Notes under the pieces: generated by a model | What the model saw: only the letters and a program-made list of their open reading frames with translations | Told to the model about the DNA's origin: nothing | Database searches by the model: none | Part shown: positions 1 through 9,044 of the stretch, in pieces | Position numbering within the stretch: position 1 is the stretch's first letter | How the letters are laid out: the number at the start of each line of letters is the position of its first letter | Source: Rossellomorea marisflavi | GTDB lineage: Bacteria; Bacillota; Bacilli; Bacillales; Bacillaceae_B | Direction of reading: 5' to 3' | Length of the DNA stretch: 64,000 nt | Assembly: GCF_022170785.1 (NCBI RefSeq) | Contig: NZ_CP081870.1 | Coordinates: forward strand, 1,538,001-1,602,000 | Made by a program: the position numbers and the translations under genes

Positions 1-1
1 C

Positions 2-163
2 AAGGCACCGAATCACGGGCGGCTATCTGTCCTCTTGGACTGGCATGAATCAGATCCCGTCGATGACCGTGAAAGACGGAGGAATGAGATCATTTATGAA
101 GAGTATCAGGGGAATCGGAACCCTTTTATCGATCATCCAGAATGGGCAGAGCAAATATGGTGA
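2..163 (+). CDS. Endonuclease I family nuclease, C-terminal fragment
   Basis: Only the last 53 codons are present; the gene begins before the window. The readable tail ends in the segments LLDWHESDPVDDRERRRNE and NRNPFIDHPEWAEQIW, followed by TGA. The W-H-x-x-D-P-V-x-x-x-E pattern and the closing N-x-F-I-D-H-P-E motif are typical of the endonuclease I family, which are non-specific nucleases (often secreted) that include Bacillus YurI/BsnA-type enzymes. The family call comes from these motifs; export cannot be judged because the N-terminus is missing. A hairpin with a short T tract follows the stop. Confidence 0.8.
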   Translation, partial: KAPNHGRLSVLLDWHESDPVDDRERRRNEIIYEEYQGNRNPFIDHPEWAEQIW

Positions 164-170
164 AATGGAC

Positions 171-200
171 AGTCCGGGGCATCTTCCCGGGCTGTTTTGC
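171..200 (+). terminator. Rho-independent terminator after the endonuclease gene
   Basis: AGTCCGGG and CCCGGGCT form an eight-pair GC-rich stem, with one G-T pair, around a seven-base loop. TTTTGC follows. It lies 8 bases after the endonuclease stop codon. The rest of the gap up to addB contains a TATAAT at 250-255 that could be the addB -10 box, but I see no convincing -35. Confidence 0.6.
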
Positions 201-323
201 ATTCTGTTGGAAATCAGGCGGATTAGCATATTTTATAGACAATCTATATTATAATGAACCTATCCAAAAAAACATGTTACTCGCCGGATAGACTAAGAGT
301 ATAACGGAAAGGGAGTGAGGGAG

Positions 324-3300
324 ATGACGGTAAGATTCATTCTCGGACGCTCTGGGACAGGGAAGACGCATCGCATATTGCGAGAAATAAAAGAAGAACT
401 GAGGGAACGTCCACAAGGCGCCCCGATCCTTTATATCGTACCTGACCAGATGTCCTTCATATCGGAATACGAGCTCGTGAACACACCGGGGCTGAACGGC
501 ATGATCCGTGCACAGGTCTTCAGTTTTACACGTCTTGCGTGGAAGATCCTCCAGGAGACAGGAGGCATGACCCGCTATCATTTATCCGACGTGGGGCTCA
601 ATATGATGATCAGGAAAATCATCGAAGAGAATAAAGGGGAATTGAGCATTTTCCGGAAGTCTTCGGAAAAACCCGGTTTCATCGGGCATGTGGAAACGAT
701 GCTCACGGAGTTCAAACGCTATTGCATCGAACCGGGTGACCTTGCCTCATTTAAAGAAAACGGCATGGGTAAAAAGGTGCTCCGGGATAAGCTTGCGGAT
801 CTTGAGCTGATTTACGAAGAATTCCAGTCAGCGTTATTGGGAAAATACCTTGATTCGGAAGACTACTTCCAACTGCTTTCCGATCAGATCCAACATTCCG
901 ATCTCCTGCAGGATGCAGTCGTCTACATAGATGGTTTTCATAGTTTCACCCCGCAGGAATACAGGATCATCCAGCAGCTCATTGAGCGCACGCGCAAGGT
1001 GACGATTGCCCTGACAGCGGATGCGGAGGAAGTGAGACTCCCTGAGAACGAACTAAGCCTCTTCCGGATGACGAGTGAAACATACGGGATCATACGGGAG
1101 GGCTGTATCGCGGCTTCTATACCGGTGGAAGAAGAAGTGATGGAGGCGCCGATCCGCTATCAGAGCGGACCGCTTGCCCATCTTGAACAGCACTATGAGA
1201 CAAGACCTGTCATCCCTTCGGAGGCAGATGGCGATCGCATTGAATTTATGGAAGCATCCAATCGCCGGGCGGAAATCGAGGGGGTTGCACGAAAAATTCG
1301 GGAGCTTGCCCGCGTAAGGGATCACCGGTATAAGGATATCGCTGTCCTTGTCAGGAACGGAGTGGACTACAGGGACAAAATCGAAACGATCTTCCAAGAC
1401 CATGATATCCCATACTTCCTCGATCAAAAACGGACGATGCTCAATCATCCCCTGATTGAGCTGATCCGATCCACTCTTGAAATCATCTCTTCCAATTGGA
1501 GGTACGAACCCGTATTCCGGGCAGTGAAGACCGATTTATTATTCCCCCTTCACGAGGAACCGGGGGAGCTCAGGGAGAAGATGGACCGATTGGAGAATTA
1601 CGTCCTGGCCCATGGGGTGAAAGGCGACCGGTGGGTGAAGAAGGACAGGTGGAAGTACCGCCGATTCAGGGGACTTGAACATGTGGACTCCCCTCAGACC
1701 GACCAAGAAAAAGAAATCGAGCATGAAATCAATGAGCTTCGACTCTTCATCTCCGCCCCTATCATCCGCCTGTCAAAACGGTTGAAAAAGCAGAAGACGG
1801 GGCAGGAATACTGCGAAACGCTATTCGCTTATCTCGAGGAACTTGATATTCCAGCGAAGCTTGAGCGGAAGCGTATGGAGGCGGAAGAGAATGGCGATCT
1901 GGTCGCCGCAAGGGAGCATGATCAGGCGTGGGCAGCTGTCATGGATCTCCTCGATCAATACGTGGAGATCCTTGGAGGAGAAAAGACGAGTGTGAAGGCA
2001 TTCGCCTCGATCCTCGATACGGGAATGGAAGCGATGAAGTTTTCCCTCGTACCGCCTGCCATCGATCAGGTCATCATTGCCGACCTGGAGAAATCAAGGC
2101 TAGCCCATATCAAAACCGCGTTTGTCATCGGCGTGAACGAAGGGGTACTCCCTGCCAAAGTGACCGAAGACGGTATCCTGTCGGATGAAGACAGGGAAAC
2201 CTTGCAAATCGCAGGTATGAAAGTCGGGCCAAGGAGCAGGACGAAGCTACTCGACGAAGAGTTTGTTGCATACAAAGCGTTCACAACACCGGGTGAACGA
2301 TTGATCATTTCCTATCCCATTGCCGATGAAGAGGGAAAGGCCCTCCTGCCATCCCCCCTCATCAAGAGGCTCAAGGAACTGTTCCCCGCAGCACGGCATT
2401 CCCTTGTCGTCAATGATCCGGCGGAGCTTGACGAAAGAGGGCAGCTTGACTATGTCAGCCATCCCGGGGTATCGATTGCCCATTTGACGACGCAGCTTCA
2501 GCAGAAGAAGCGGGGATACCCGGTCTTTGATTTTTGGTGGGATGTATACGACTACTACGTCACCTCCGATGAATGGAAGTGGCATACCAGTCATGTGCTC
2601 TCGAGCTTGTTCCATCGCAATGAATCGGCCGATTTGACCGATGAATCGAGCAAGGACCTGTACGGGGAACATATCCTGGCCAGCGTCTCGCGTATGGAAA
2701 TGTTCCACGGCTGTCCGTTCTCCCATTTTGCAAGCCACGGCTTGAAGCTGAGGGAGCGGGAATTATTCAGACTGGAGGCACCTGATATAGGGGAGATGTT
2801 CCATTCTGCGCTCAAATGGATATCGGAAGAAGTGGAGCGTGCCGGTCTGAGCTGGGCATCACTCTCCAGAAACCAGTGCTTAAGCCTGGCCAAGGAGGCC
2901 GTGACGATGCTTGCGCCGAAACTGCAGCATCAGATCCTCCTCAGTTCCAATCGCTACAACTATATTGCGCAGAAGCTTGAACAGATTATCGGGCGGGCGA
3001 ATTTGATCCTAAGCGAACATGCGAAAGCCAGTGGATTCGTTCCTGTCGGCGTTGAACTTGGGTTCGGACCACAAGCGACGCTCCCCCCGTTCCAATTCAA
3101 ACTGCGCAACGGAACGCAGATGGAGCTTCAGGGAAGGATTGACCGGGTGGATAAAGCAGAGGACCAGAACGGTGTATACCTGCGCATCGTCGATTACAAA
3201 TCGAGCGCCAGGGACCTGGACATGACCGAGGTGTACTACGGGCTAGCCCTGCAGATGCTCACCTACCTGGATATCGTCTTGAGCAATTCCAAGCAGTTTG

Positions 3301-3800
3301 TAGGAAAGGAAGCACAACCTGCGGGGGTCCTCTATTTCCATGTGCATAATCCTTTGATCAACAGCAAGAAGCTCCTTACCCTTGATCAAATTGAACAGGA
3401 GATTTTCAAAAGCTTCAAGATGAAAGGATTGGTGCTAGGGGACAGCGATGTGATCCGCCTCATGGACCAGACGTTGGATACGGGGAATTCAGACATCATT
3501 TCCGCAGGGATCAAAAAGGACGGATCCCTGTCATCAAGATCGAAGGCGGCATCGGGAGAAGACTTCCAGTTCATGCGTCATCATGTAAGGAAAATGTATG
3601 AATCATCAGGAAACCGGATCGTTTCCGGTGAAACGACCATTGCCCCATATAAACTGAAGGACCGGACACCATGTCAGTTCTGTTCTTACAAACCCGTCTG
3701 CCAATTCGATCAGTCCCTTGAGGAAAATGAATACAGAGTATTGCCCGAGGCAAAGACCGAAGACATCATGGCGAAGATAAGAGAGGAGGCTGATCAATGA
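324..3800 (+). CDS. addB: ATP-dependent helicase/nuclease subunit B (AddB)
   Basis: AddB is the second subunit of AddAB, the Gram-positive counterpart of RecBCD, which processes double-strand DNA ends for recombination. The N-terminus has the P-loop GRSGTGKT. Near the C-terminus is a RecB-type nuclease motif, with D957 and K959 in IVDYKSS. Four cysteines at about 797, 1117, 1120 and 1126 match the spacing of the AddB iron-sulfur cluster. The length of about 1158 residues is normal for the family. I chose ATG 324 because the purine-rich AAAGGGAG lies 9 bases upstream and the product then starts MTVRFILGRSG as relatives do; an in-frame GTG at 315 is possible. The stop overlaps the addA start by 4 bases, indicating translational coupling. 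Confidence 0.97.
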   Translation: MTVRFILGRSGTGKTHRILREIKEELRERPQGAPILYIVPDQMSFISEYELVNTPGLNGMIRAQVFSFTRLAWKILQETGGMTRYHLSDVGLNMMIRKIIEENKGELSIFRKSSEKPGFIGHVETMLTEFKRYCIEPGDLASFKENGMGKKVLRDKLADLELIYEEFQSALLGKYLDSEDYFQLLSDQIQHSDLLQDAVVYIDGFHSFTPQEYRIIQQLIERTRKVTIALTADAEEVRLPENELSLFRMTSETYGIIREGCIAASIPVEEEVMEAPIRYQSGPLAHLEQHYETRPVIPSEADGDRIEFMEASNRRAEIEGVARKIRELARVRDHRYKDIAVLVRNGVDYRDKIETIFQDHDIPYFLDQKRTMLNHPLIELIRSTLEIISSNWRYEPVFRAVKTDLLFPLHEEPGELREKMDRLENYVLAHGVKGDRWVKKDRWKYRRFRGLEHVDSPQTDQEKEIEHEINELRLFISAPIIRLSKRLKKQKTGQEYCETLFAYLEELDIPAKLERKRMEAEENGDLVAAREHDQAWAAVMDLLDQYVEILGGEKTSVKAFASILDTGMEAMKFSLVPPAIDQVIIADLEKSRLAHIKTAFVIGVNEGVLPAKVTEDGILSDEDRETLQIAGMKVGPRSRTKLLDEEFVAYKAFTTPGERLIISYPIADEEGKALLPSPLIKRLKELFPAARHSLVVNDPAELDERGQLDYVSHPGVSIAHLTTQLQQKKRGYPVFDFWWDVYDYYVTSDEWKWHTSHVLSSLFHRNESADLTDESSKDLYGEHILASVSRMEMFHGCPFSHFASHGLKLRERELFRLEAPDIGEMFHSALKWISEEVERAGLSWASLSRNQCLSLAKEAVTMLAPKLQHQILLSSNRYNYIAQKLEQIIGRANLILSEHAKASGFVPVGVELGFGPQATLPPFQFKLRNGTQMELQGRIDRVDKAEDQNGVYLRIVDYKSSARDLDMTEVYYGLALQMLTYLDIVLSNSKQFVGKEAQPAGVLYFHVHNPLINSKKLLTLDQIEQEIFKSFKMKGLVLGDSDVIRLMDQTLDTGNSDIISAGIKKDGSLSSRSKAASGEDFQFMRHHVRKMYESSGNRIVSGETTIAPYKLKDRTPCQFCSYKPVCQFDQSLEENEYRVLPEAKTEDIMAKIREEADQ

Positions 3801-6800
3801 GCAGTCATCATATACCTGTAAAACCAGACGAAGCAACGTGGACGGATGATCAGTGGAAGGCCATCTGGGCAAAAGGACAGGATGTCCTTGTGGCGGCCGC
3901 GGCTGGATCAGGAAAAACGGCGGTGCTCGTGGAGCGTATCATTCAGCGGATCGTATCAGGTCAAGACGGATTGGATGTCGATGAACTGCTGGTCGTCACC
4001 TTCACGAATGCTTCCGCGGCCGAGATGAGGCACAGGATCGGTCAGGCTCTTGAAAAAGCTATCGACTCCGCCCCCCATTCCACCCATTTGAGAAAACAGC
4101 TGAGTTTATTGAATAAAGCATCGATTTCCACCCTGCATTCATTTTGCCTCGAGGTGATCCGGAAATACTATTATTTGATCGATGTTGATCCCGGCTTCAG
4201 GATTGCCGATGCGACCGAAGGAGATCTCATCAGGGATGAAGTGGTGGAAGAGCTGTTTGAAGAAGAGTATGGGAAGGAAGGGAATACCCCGTTCTATACA
4301 TTGGTGGATACGTTTACGAGTGACCGGAGCGATAAAGCCCTTCAGGATATGATTCTCAAGCTTTATGATTTCTCCCGGTCCCATCCCGCACCGTCCCTGT
4401 GGCTGAATGGACTTGGTGAAATGTATGGCGTGGGAGGGGTGGAGAGTATCGATCAACTCCCGATTGCCGACTATCTCCACAGGGATATATCCCTTCAGCT
4501 TGAAGGGGCAAAGGATGTATTTCAGCAGGCATTGAACATGAGCCGTATGCCTGGAGGCCCATCACCACGGGCGGAAAACTTCCTCGATGACCTTGGTGTC
4601 GTCGAAATGCTTCAGCTCAAGCAGAAGGAGTCATGGGAAGCTCTTTACGAAGGGATTCAAGCCCTCCATTTCACTAAACTGAAACCATGCCGTGGAGATG
4701 ACTTCAACAAAGATCTGGTAGATAGTGCAAAGGCCCTTCGTGATCAAGGGAAGAAGATGGTAGAGAAGATCCAGGAAGATTTCTTTTCCCGCCGACCGGA
4801 TTCATTTTTGAAGGATATGGGAGAAATGCAGGCTGTCATCGACACGTTGGCGGAACTTGTGTCCCGATTTGCCATCCGCTTCAAAGAAGCTAAAGAAGAA
4901 AAAGGTCTTGTCGATTTTGCCGATCTTGAACATTTTTGCCTCGATATCCTCAGGGAGCCAGGAAGTGCGGAATTGATTCCCTCAGCGGCAGCGATGGAGT
5001 ATAAGGAGAAGTTCAAAGAGGTTCTCATTGATGAATATCAGGACACCAATATGGTACAGGAGTCCATTCTGAGGCTGATCACCGAAGCGGATGAAGGGAA
5101 AGGGAACCGGTTCATGGTAGGGGACGTCAAGCAGTCGATCTACCGCTTCCGCCTGGCTGAACCAAATCTTTTCCTGGATAAATACAACCGGTTCGGCAGT
5201 GACGGAACGGGAATGAAAATCGACCTTTCCAAAAACTTCAGGAGCAGAAAGGAAGTGCTGGACGGGACCAATTTCCTGTTCAAACAGATCATGGGCATGA
5301 ATGTCGGGGAAATGGAGTATAACCGGGAAGCGGAATTGGTTCCCGGTGCCCCGTATCCGGCGGACGAGCCTTATCCTGTAGAGCTTGCACTGATTCAACA
5401 GGAGACAGGAGGCGATGATCCCCTCGACAGTGAGGATACCGAAAAATCCGTGCTGGAAGCAAGATTCATGGCGAAGAAAGTCAAAGAGCTCATCGAAGGC
5501 CGTACACTCATACATGATGCCAAGAGCGGTACGGATCGTCCGGTCGAATATCGTGATATCGTCATTCTTCTCCGTTCGATGCCGTGGGCGCCAGAAATCA
5601 TGGAAGAATTCAAGCATCACGGGATTCCTATTTACGCCAATCTGTCCACCGGTTACTTCGATGCCGTCGAAGTGGCAATCATGCTCTCGCTTTTAAAGGT
5701 GATCGATAACCCGTATCAGGACATCCCCTTGGCATCGGTCTTGAGGTCACCGGTGGTTGGCCTAGATGAAGAGGGACTTGCGAGGATCCGGATCCATTCT
5801 AAAGCCGGATCGTACTATGAAGCAATGAAATCCTTTGCGAAAAAGAGACCTCAGGGAGAACGGGATGAAGAAGTGTACGAAAAGGTCCGCGTGTTCTTGT
5901 ATCATTTGGAACTCTGGCGCACCAAGGCAAGGCAGGGCTCGGTAACGGAACTGATCTGGCAGCTATATAGGGATACGCGATTTTATGATTACGTAGGCGG
6001 AATGGCTGGCGGAAAGCAGCGCCAGGCGAATCTGCGGGCTTTATATGACCGTGCAAGGCAGTACGAGGAAACATCGTTCCGGGGGCTGTTCCGATTCCTT
6101 CGATTCATCGATCGGATGAGGGAGAGAGGGGATGACCTCGGGGTTGCCCGGGCATTAAGCGAGCAGGAAGATGTCGTCAGGCTGATGACGATCCATTCAA
6201 GTAAAGGACTTGAATTCCCGGTTGTGTTCGTGGCAGGGACCACGAGGCAATTCAACCTCATGGACCTGAATGCTGCTTACCTTCTGGATAAGGATCTCGG
6301 GCTGGCGGCGAAATACACCGATCCGGTAAAGCGGATCAGCTATCCGTCCCTTCCGCAGCTTGCCTTCAAGCGAAAGAAGAAGCTAGAAGCGATTTCTGAA
6401 GAGATGAGGGTCTTGTATGTAGCCCTCACACGGGCGAAAGAGAAGTTGTATCTCGTCGGAACCGTCAAAAACATTGAAAAGACGCTTGATAACTGGAAGC
6501 GCGGAGGCACAACGGAAGAGTGGTTGCTAAGCGACCATGAACGTTCAAAAGCCCTTTCGTACCTCGACTGGATCGGGCCGGCAGTTCTTCGCCACAGGGA
6601 CGGAGACCCACTGAGAGCAGATGGGCTCGCCGGGACGAATGATATTGCCGATCATCCATCCTCTTGGAAGATCACCACATTCCAGGCAACAGACCTTATG
6701 GAAGAATCGGGCGATGATAAAGGGGAATCACAGGACTGGATGGACACCGTCAAAGCCTCGGAAAAGATGGGGATGAATTCACCTTTCGAAGAGGAAGTGC

Positions 6801-7519
6801 TTCACCGCCTCTCATGGACGTATCCGCATGAGAGGGCTACAAGTCTCAGGTCCAAGCAGTCCGTTTCCGAGCTTAAGCGGATGGTGGAGATCAAGGATGA
6901 AGCTGCAAGCAACGATATTCTGAGAAGACACCAGAAGCCGGTATATGATCGTCCGAAATTCATGCAGTCCAAGGACCTCTCACCGGCAGAAAAAGGTACG
7001 GCCATGCATGCTGTCATGCAGCATCTTACCCTTGATGGATCGACACCAGACGAAGCTGACATCCGAAATCTGCTGGAGGACCTTCTCAAACGCGAGATCA
7101 TGACGGAAGAACAGATTTCCTCCATCGATGCCTCACGCATCGAGCAATTCTTCCATACTCCAGTCGGGACCCGGTTGTTGAATGCAAGTGAAATCCAACG
7201 GGAAATCCCGTTCAGTATGAGCGTCCCCATTAGGGATATCACCCTCGACGGAGAAGGAGCACCGGAAGAAACGGTTCTGGTCCAAGGGGTGATCGACTGT
7301 GTGTTCCGGGATGAGACAGGTCTCATCCTTCTCGACTACAAGACGGATGGAATCCACGATCGATACGAGAATGGATTCGAAGAAGCAAGGCCGGTCCTGG
7401 AAGAGCGGTACAGGGTCCAAATCGAACTGTATACCCGCGCCCTCGAATCCATCTGGAAGGAACCTGTGAAAGAGAAATTCCTCTACTTCTTCGATGGCGG
7501 GCATGTCCTCGAAATCTGA
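3797..7519 (+). CDS. addA: ATP-dependent helicase/nuclease subunit A (AddA)
   Basis: AddA is the UvrD-type 3'-5' helicase and nuclease subunit of AddAB. Visible superfamily 1 motifs are Walker A AAAAGSGKT (residues 33-41), VTFTNASAAEMRHR, LIDEYQDTN, VGDVKQSIYRFR, LSKNFRSR, MTIHSSKGLEFP and YVALTRAKEKLY. The C-terminal RecB-like nuclease has D1180 in LLDYKTD followed by QIELYTRAL. Length (1240 residues) and domain order are standard, and no catalytic residue is missing. The ATG overlaps the addB stop (ATGA). In B. subtilis sbcD and sbcC follow addA, but here hlpB starts only 40 bases after the addA stop. Confidence 0.97.
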   Translation: MSSHHIPVKPDEATWTDDQWKAIWAKGQDVLVAAAAGSGKTAVLVERIIQRIVSGQDGLDVDELLVVTFTNASAAEMRHRIGQALEKAIDSAPHSTHLRKQLSLLNKASISTLHSFCLEVIRKYYYLIDVDPGFRIADATEGDLIRDEVVEELFEEEYGKEGNTPFYTLVDTFTSDRSDKALQDMILKLYDFSRSHPAPSLWLNGLGEMYGVGGVESIDQLPIADYLHRDISLQLEGAKDVFQQALNMSRMPGGPSPRAENFLDDLGVVEMLQLKQKESWEALYEGIQALHFTKLKPCRGDDFNKDLVDSAKALRDQGKKMVEKIQEDFFSRRPDSFLKDMGEMQAVIDTLAELVSRFAIRFKEAKEEKGLVDFADLEHFCLDILREPGSAELIPSAAAMEYKEKFKEVLIDEYQDTNMVQESILRLITEADEGKGNRFMVGDVKQSIYRFRLAEPNLFLDKYNRFGSDGTGMKIDLSKNFRSRKEVLDGTNFLFKQIMGMNVGEMEYNREAELVPGAPYPADEPYPVELALIQQETGGDDPLDSEDTEKSVLEARFMAKKVKELIEGRTLIHDAKSGTDRPVEYRDIVILLRSMPWAPEIMEEFKHHGIPIYANLSTGYFDAVEVAIMLSLLKVIDNPYQDIPLASVLRSPVVGLDEEGLARIRIHSKAGSYYEAMKSFAKKRPQGERDEEVYEKVRVFLYHLELWRTKARQGSVTELIWQLYRDTRFYDYVGGMAGGKQRQANLRALYDRARQYEETSFRGLFRFLRFIDRMRERGDDLGVARALSEQEDVVRLMTIHSSKGLEFPVVFVAGTTRQFNLMDLNAAYLLDKDLGLAAKYTDPVKRISYPSLPQLAFKRKKKLEAISEEMRVLYVALTRAKEKLYLVGTVKNIEKTLDNWKRGGTTEEWLLSDHERSKALSYLDWIGPAVLRHRDGDPLRADGLAGTNDIADHPSSWKITTFQATDLMEESGDDKGESQDWMDTVKASEKMGMNSPFEEEVLHRLSWTYPHERATSLRSKQSVSELKRMVEIKDEAASNDILRRHQKPVYDRPKFMQSKDLSPAEKGTAMHAVMQHLTLDGSTPDEADIRNLLEDLLKREIMTEEQISSIDASRIEQFFHTPVGTRLLNASEIQREIPFSMSVPIRDITLDGEGAPEETVLVQGVIDCVFRDETGLILLDYKTDGIHDRYENGFEEARPVLEERYRVQIELYTRALESIWKEPVKEKFLYFFDGGHVLEI

Positions 7520-7559
7520 AGGGTATCCTACATGTAACGAAAAGGGAGGGGAGACACCT

Positions 7560-7856
7560 ATGGCTGAGGACCAAACGTGCGAGCTCTGCGGCAGACGCGA
7601 TGTGGAGACGACCACCCATCATCTTACACCGAAAGAGGTGGGGGGGACATTTCTCCCGACGGCTGAACTTTGCATCCCCTGTCATAAACAAATCCATTCC
7701 CTCTATACGAATGAGGAGCTTGGGATCCGCCTGAATTCCATCGAAACCCTGCGTCATGATCCGAAGATATCCGCGTTCATCAAGTGGATCAGGAAGCAAC
7801 CATCGTCTAAACTCGTCAGAACGAGGAAAAGCAGGGAACGGAGAAAGAAAAAATAA
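7560..7856 (+). CDS. hlpB: HNH-type nuclease-like protein HlpB (YisB)
   Basis: This 98-residue protein has a compact HNH-like zinc fold: C7-x2-C10, a His pair at 20-21, C38-x2-C41 and downstream histidines at 42 and 46. It ends in a very basic tail (RKSRERRKKK) that could bind DNA. In B. subtilis hlpB/yisB sits at the end of the addBA-sbcDC operon and has been linked to recombination repair; that role is carried over from synteny. The start is ATG 7560, preceded by AAAGGGAGGGGAG. The longer frame from 7494 overlaps addA and has no ribosome site. The stop is followed within 10 bases by a dispersed repeat whose first hairpin could end transcription. Confidence 0.85.
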   Translation: MAEDQTCELCGRRDVETTTHHLTPKEVGGTFLPTAELCIPCHKQIHSLYTNEELGIRLNSIETLRHDPKISAFIKWIRKQPSSKLVRTRKSRERRKKK

Positions 7857-7865
7857 ATCCAACAA

Positions 7866-8114
7866 GAGGCTGAGACAAACATGTTTTAGTCATAGTAAAA
7901 CCCGAGTCATTTGCCTACGATAAAGCAAATGATTCGGGTTTTAAATTCGTTTAATGAACAATCAAATTTCATCGTTTCCAGCGGTTGATCGGAGTGCATG
8001 ACGAAGACTCCAGCGGGAAGAGTAGCTGATGTGAGACCCCGCAGGCTTGCCGAGGAGGCTCACGGGCTACCCGCGGAAAGCGAAGTCTTGCACGGAGATC
8101 ATGAGCGGTATTAA
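7866..8114 (+). repeat. Dispersed intergenic repeat, copy A
   Basis: This non-coding element is homologous to reverse-oriented copies at 21680-21883 and 43890-44115. It starts GAGGCTGAGACAAAC, has a TTTTAG/TAAAA motif, then a hairpin AAAACCCG...CGGGTTTT (7897-7942) that looks like a terminator. It continues with a complex part containing GACGAAGACTCC, GTAGC/GCTAC and GTGAG/CTCAC pairs and ends near GAGCGGTATTAA. The copy follows hlpB by 9 bases in the same orientation. Similar GACGAAGACTCC repeats are common in Bacillaceae genomes from memory, but I cannot name the family. Confidence 0.85.
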
Positions 8115-8174
8115 GATACTATACTGATCGTGTTCGGCATTAAAGGGGGCTCTTCTAGTTTAGTCACATCCTTT

Positions 8175-8393
8175 TTAGTTGTTGCCGGCAATCGGCTGGT
8201 CGACTACGTTGCAGTCAAAAGTGGTTGTGGCGCTGAATACATTGTAGGTGAGCTGGAATGGACCGGTGTTGAACCCTCCAGAGCCACCATAGGTTTTAGA
8301 AGCATTTTTGGGGGAAATGATTCCCGTGTCTCCGAACTGTACGTTCCCCCCGCCGATATTCAGGATCGAGACGGGTCCGACTAATGCTGGCAT
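8175..8393 (-). CDS. gerPF: Spore germination protein GerPF
   Basis: This 72-residue protein starts MPALVGPVSILNIGGG and has VQFGDTGIISPKNASKTYGGSGGFNTG, the shared GerPA/GerPF pattern. GerP proteins are made in the mother cell late in sporulation and are needed for germinants to pass through the spore coat. It is the last gene of the gerPABCDEF operon. ATG 8393 is chosen because AGGAG lies 9 bases upstream; the in-frame ATG at 8402 would touch the ribosome site. No clear terminator is seen between it and repeat copy A. Confidence 0.93.
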   Translation of the reverse strand: MPALVGPVSILNIGGGNVQFGDTGIISPKNASKTYGGSGGFNTGPFQLTYNVFSATTTFDCNVVDQPIAGNN

Positions 8394-8457
8394 ATCTACC
8401 ATCTCCTGTCGCGAGTAAGTCCTATCATCCTTAGCCTATGTGATTGTATGGAAAAGG

Positions 8458-8868
8458 TTAATTGGACTCTTCGATTTCTTCCGACTGCGTCTGACCGGTG
8501 CCTCCATTGGCATCTTCCAGCTGGCGGATATGTTTTACTCTGGCATCCATGGATACAAGAGAAACATTCCCGACGTGTACGATGGAGGAGAAAGCCGTTG
8601 CTTTTACAAATAAGCGATTGACCTTGATGGGACAAAGGTTCAACCGCGAGACGTTTACTCTTGGGTCAATGGGGGCTTTCTGAATGGGGGATTGGAACAC
8701 CCGATAATTGTAGCTCCCTTCACTGGAAAGGAAGAATTCCTTCTCCCGCTGGACGGCGTATGCCCATGACACGGAATCGATGTTCCGCGTATCCCCCAGT
8801 TGGTAAAAAGAGCTGAATGCCAGGGTGATGCCTTCGAGTTGATTCACGATGGAATAGCGCATGGTCAT
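8458..8868 (-). CDS. gerPE: Spore germination protein GerPE
   Basis: This is a 136-residue protein in the fifth position of the gerP operon. Its N-terminus, MTMRYSIVNQLEGITLAFSS, and central segment HVGNVSLVSMDARVKHIRQL fit the GerPE family. The C-terminus is a low-complexity acidic and Gln/Gly tail. The ATG overlaps the gerPD stop by 4 bases (ATGA). It acts with the other GerP proteins in spore-coat permeability to germinants; its molecular activity is unknown. Confidence 0.92.
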   Translation of the reverse strand: MTMRYSIVNQLEGITLAFSSFYQLGDTRNIDSVSWAYAVQREKEFFLSSEGSYNYRVFQSPIQKAPIDPRVNVSRLNLCPIKVNRLFVKATAFSSIVHVGNVSLVSMDARVKHIRQLEDANGGTGQTQSEEIEESN

Positions 8869-9044
8869 CCTTTCGGGGTCAGGGGTACAAAAGGTCCGAT
8901 GATCAAGGATTCAGCAGGGGTGTCAAAAGCTGAGGTGAGCTGAATGATGTCTGCATCTCCGATCAGCACGAGGGAAGAGCTTGCGACCCCCGCAATATCA
9001 ATGTTTCCGACGGATAATTCCCTATTGATTACCTGGAGGTTCAT
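8865..9044 (-). CDS. gerPD: Spore germination protein GerPD
   Basis: This is a 59-residue reading frame, too short for most ORF cut-offs. It starts MNLQVINRELSVGNIDIAGV, continues ASSSLVLIGDADIIQLTSAF and ends PFVPLTPKG. That VGNIDIAGVASSS...LIGDA pattern is characteristic of GerPD. Its start lies within the last codons of gerPC (22-base overlap), and its stop overlaps the gerPE start by 4 bases, so the central part of the operon is tightly coupled. A GGAG-containing ribosome site cannot be placed with confidence inside gerPC. Confidence 0.92.
   Translation of the reverse strand: MNLQVINRELSVGNIDIAGVASSSLVLIGDADIIQLTSAFDTPAESLIIGPFVPLTPKG

Noticed and set aside
4982-5620. A 212-codon minus-strand frame inside addA
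   Set aside because: addA is a complete, motif-rich gene there, so this frame is a shadow of its codon bias.
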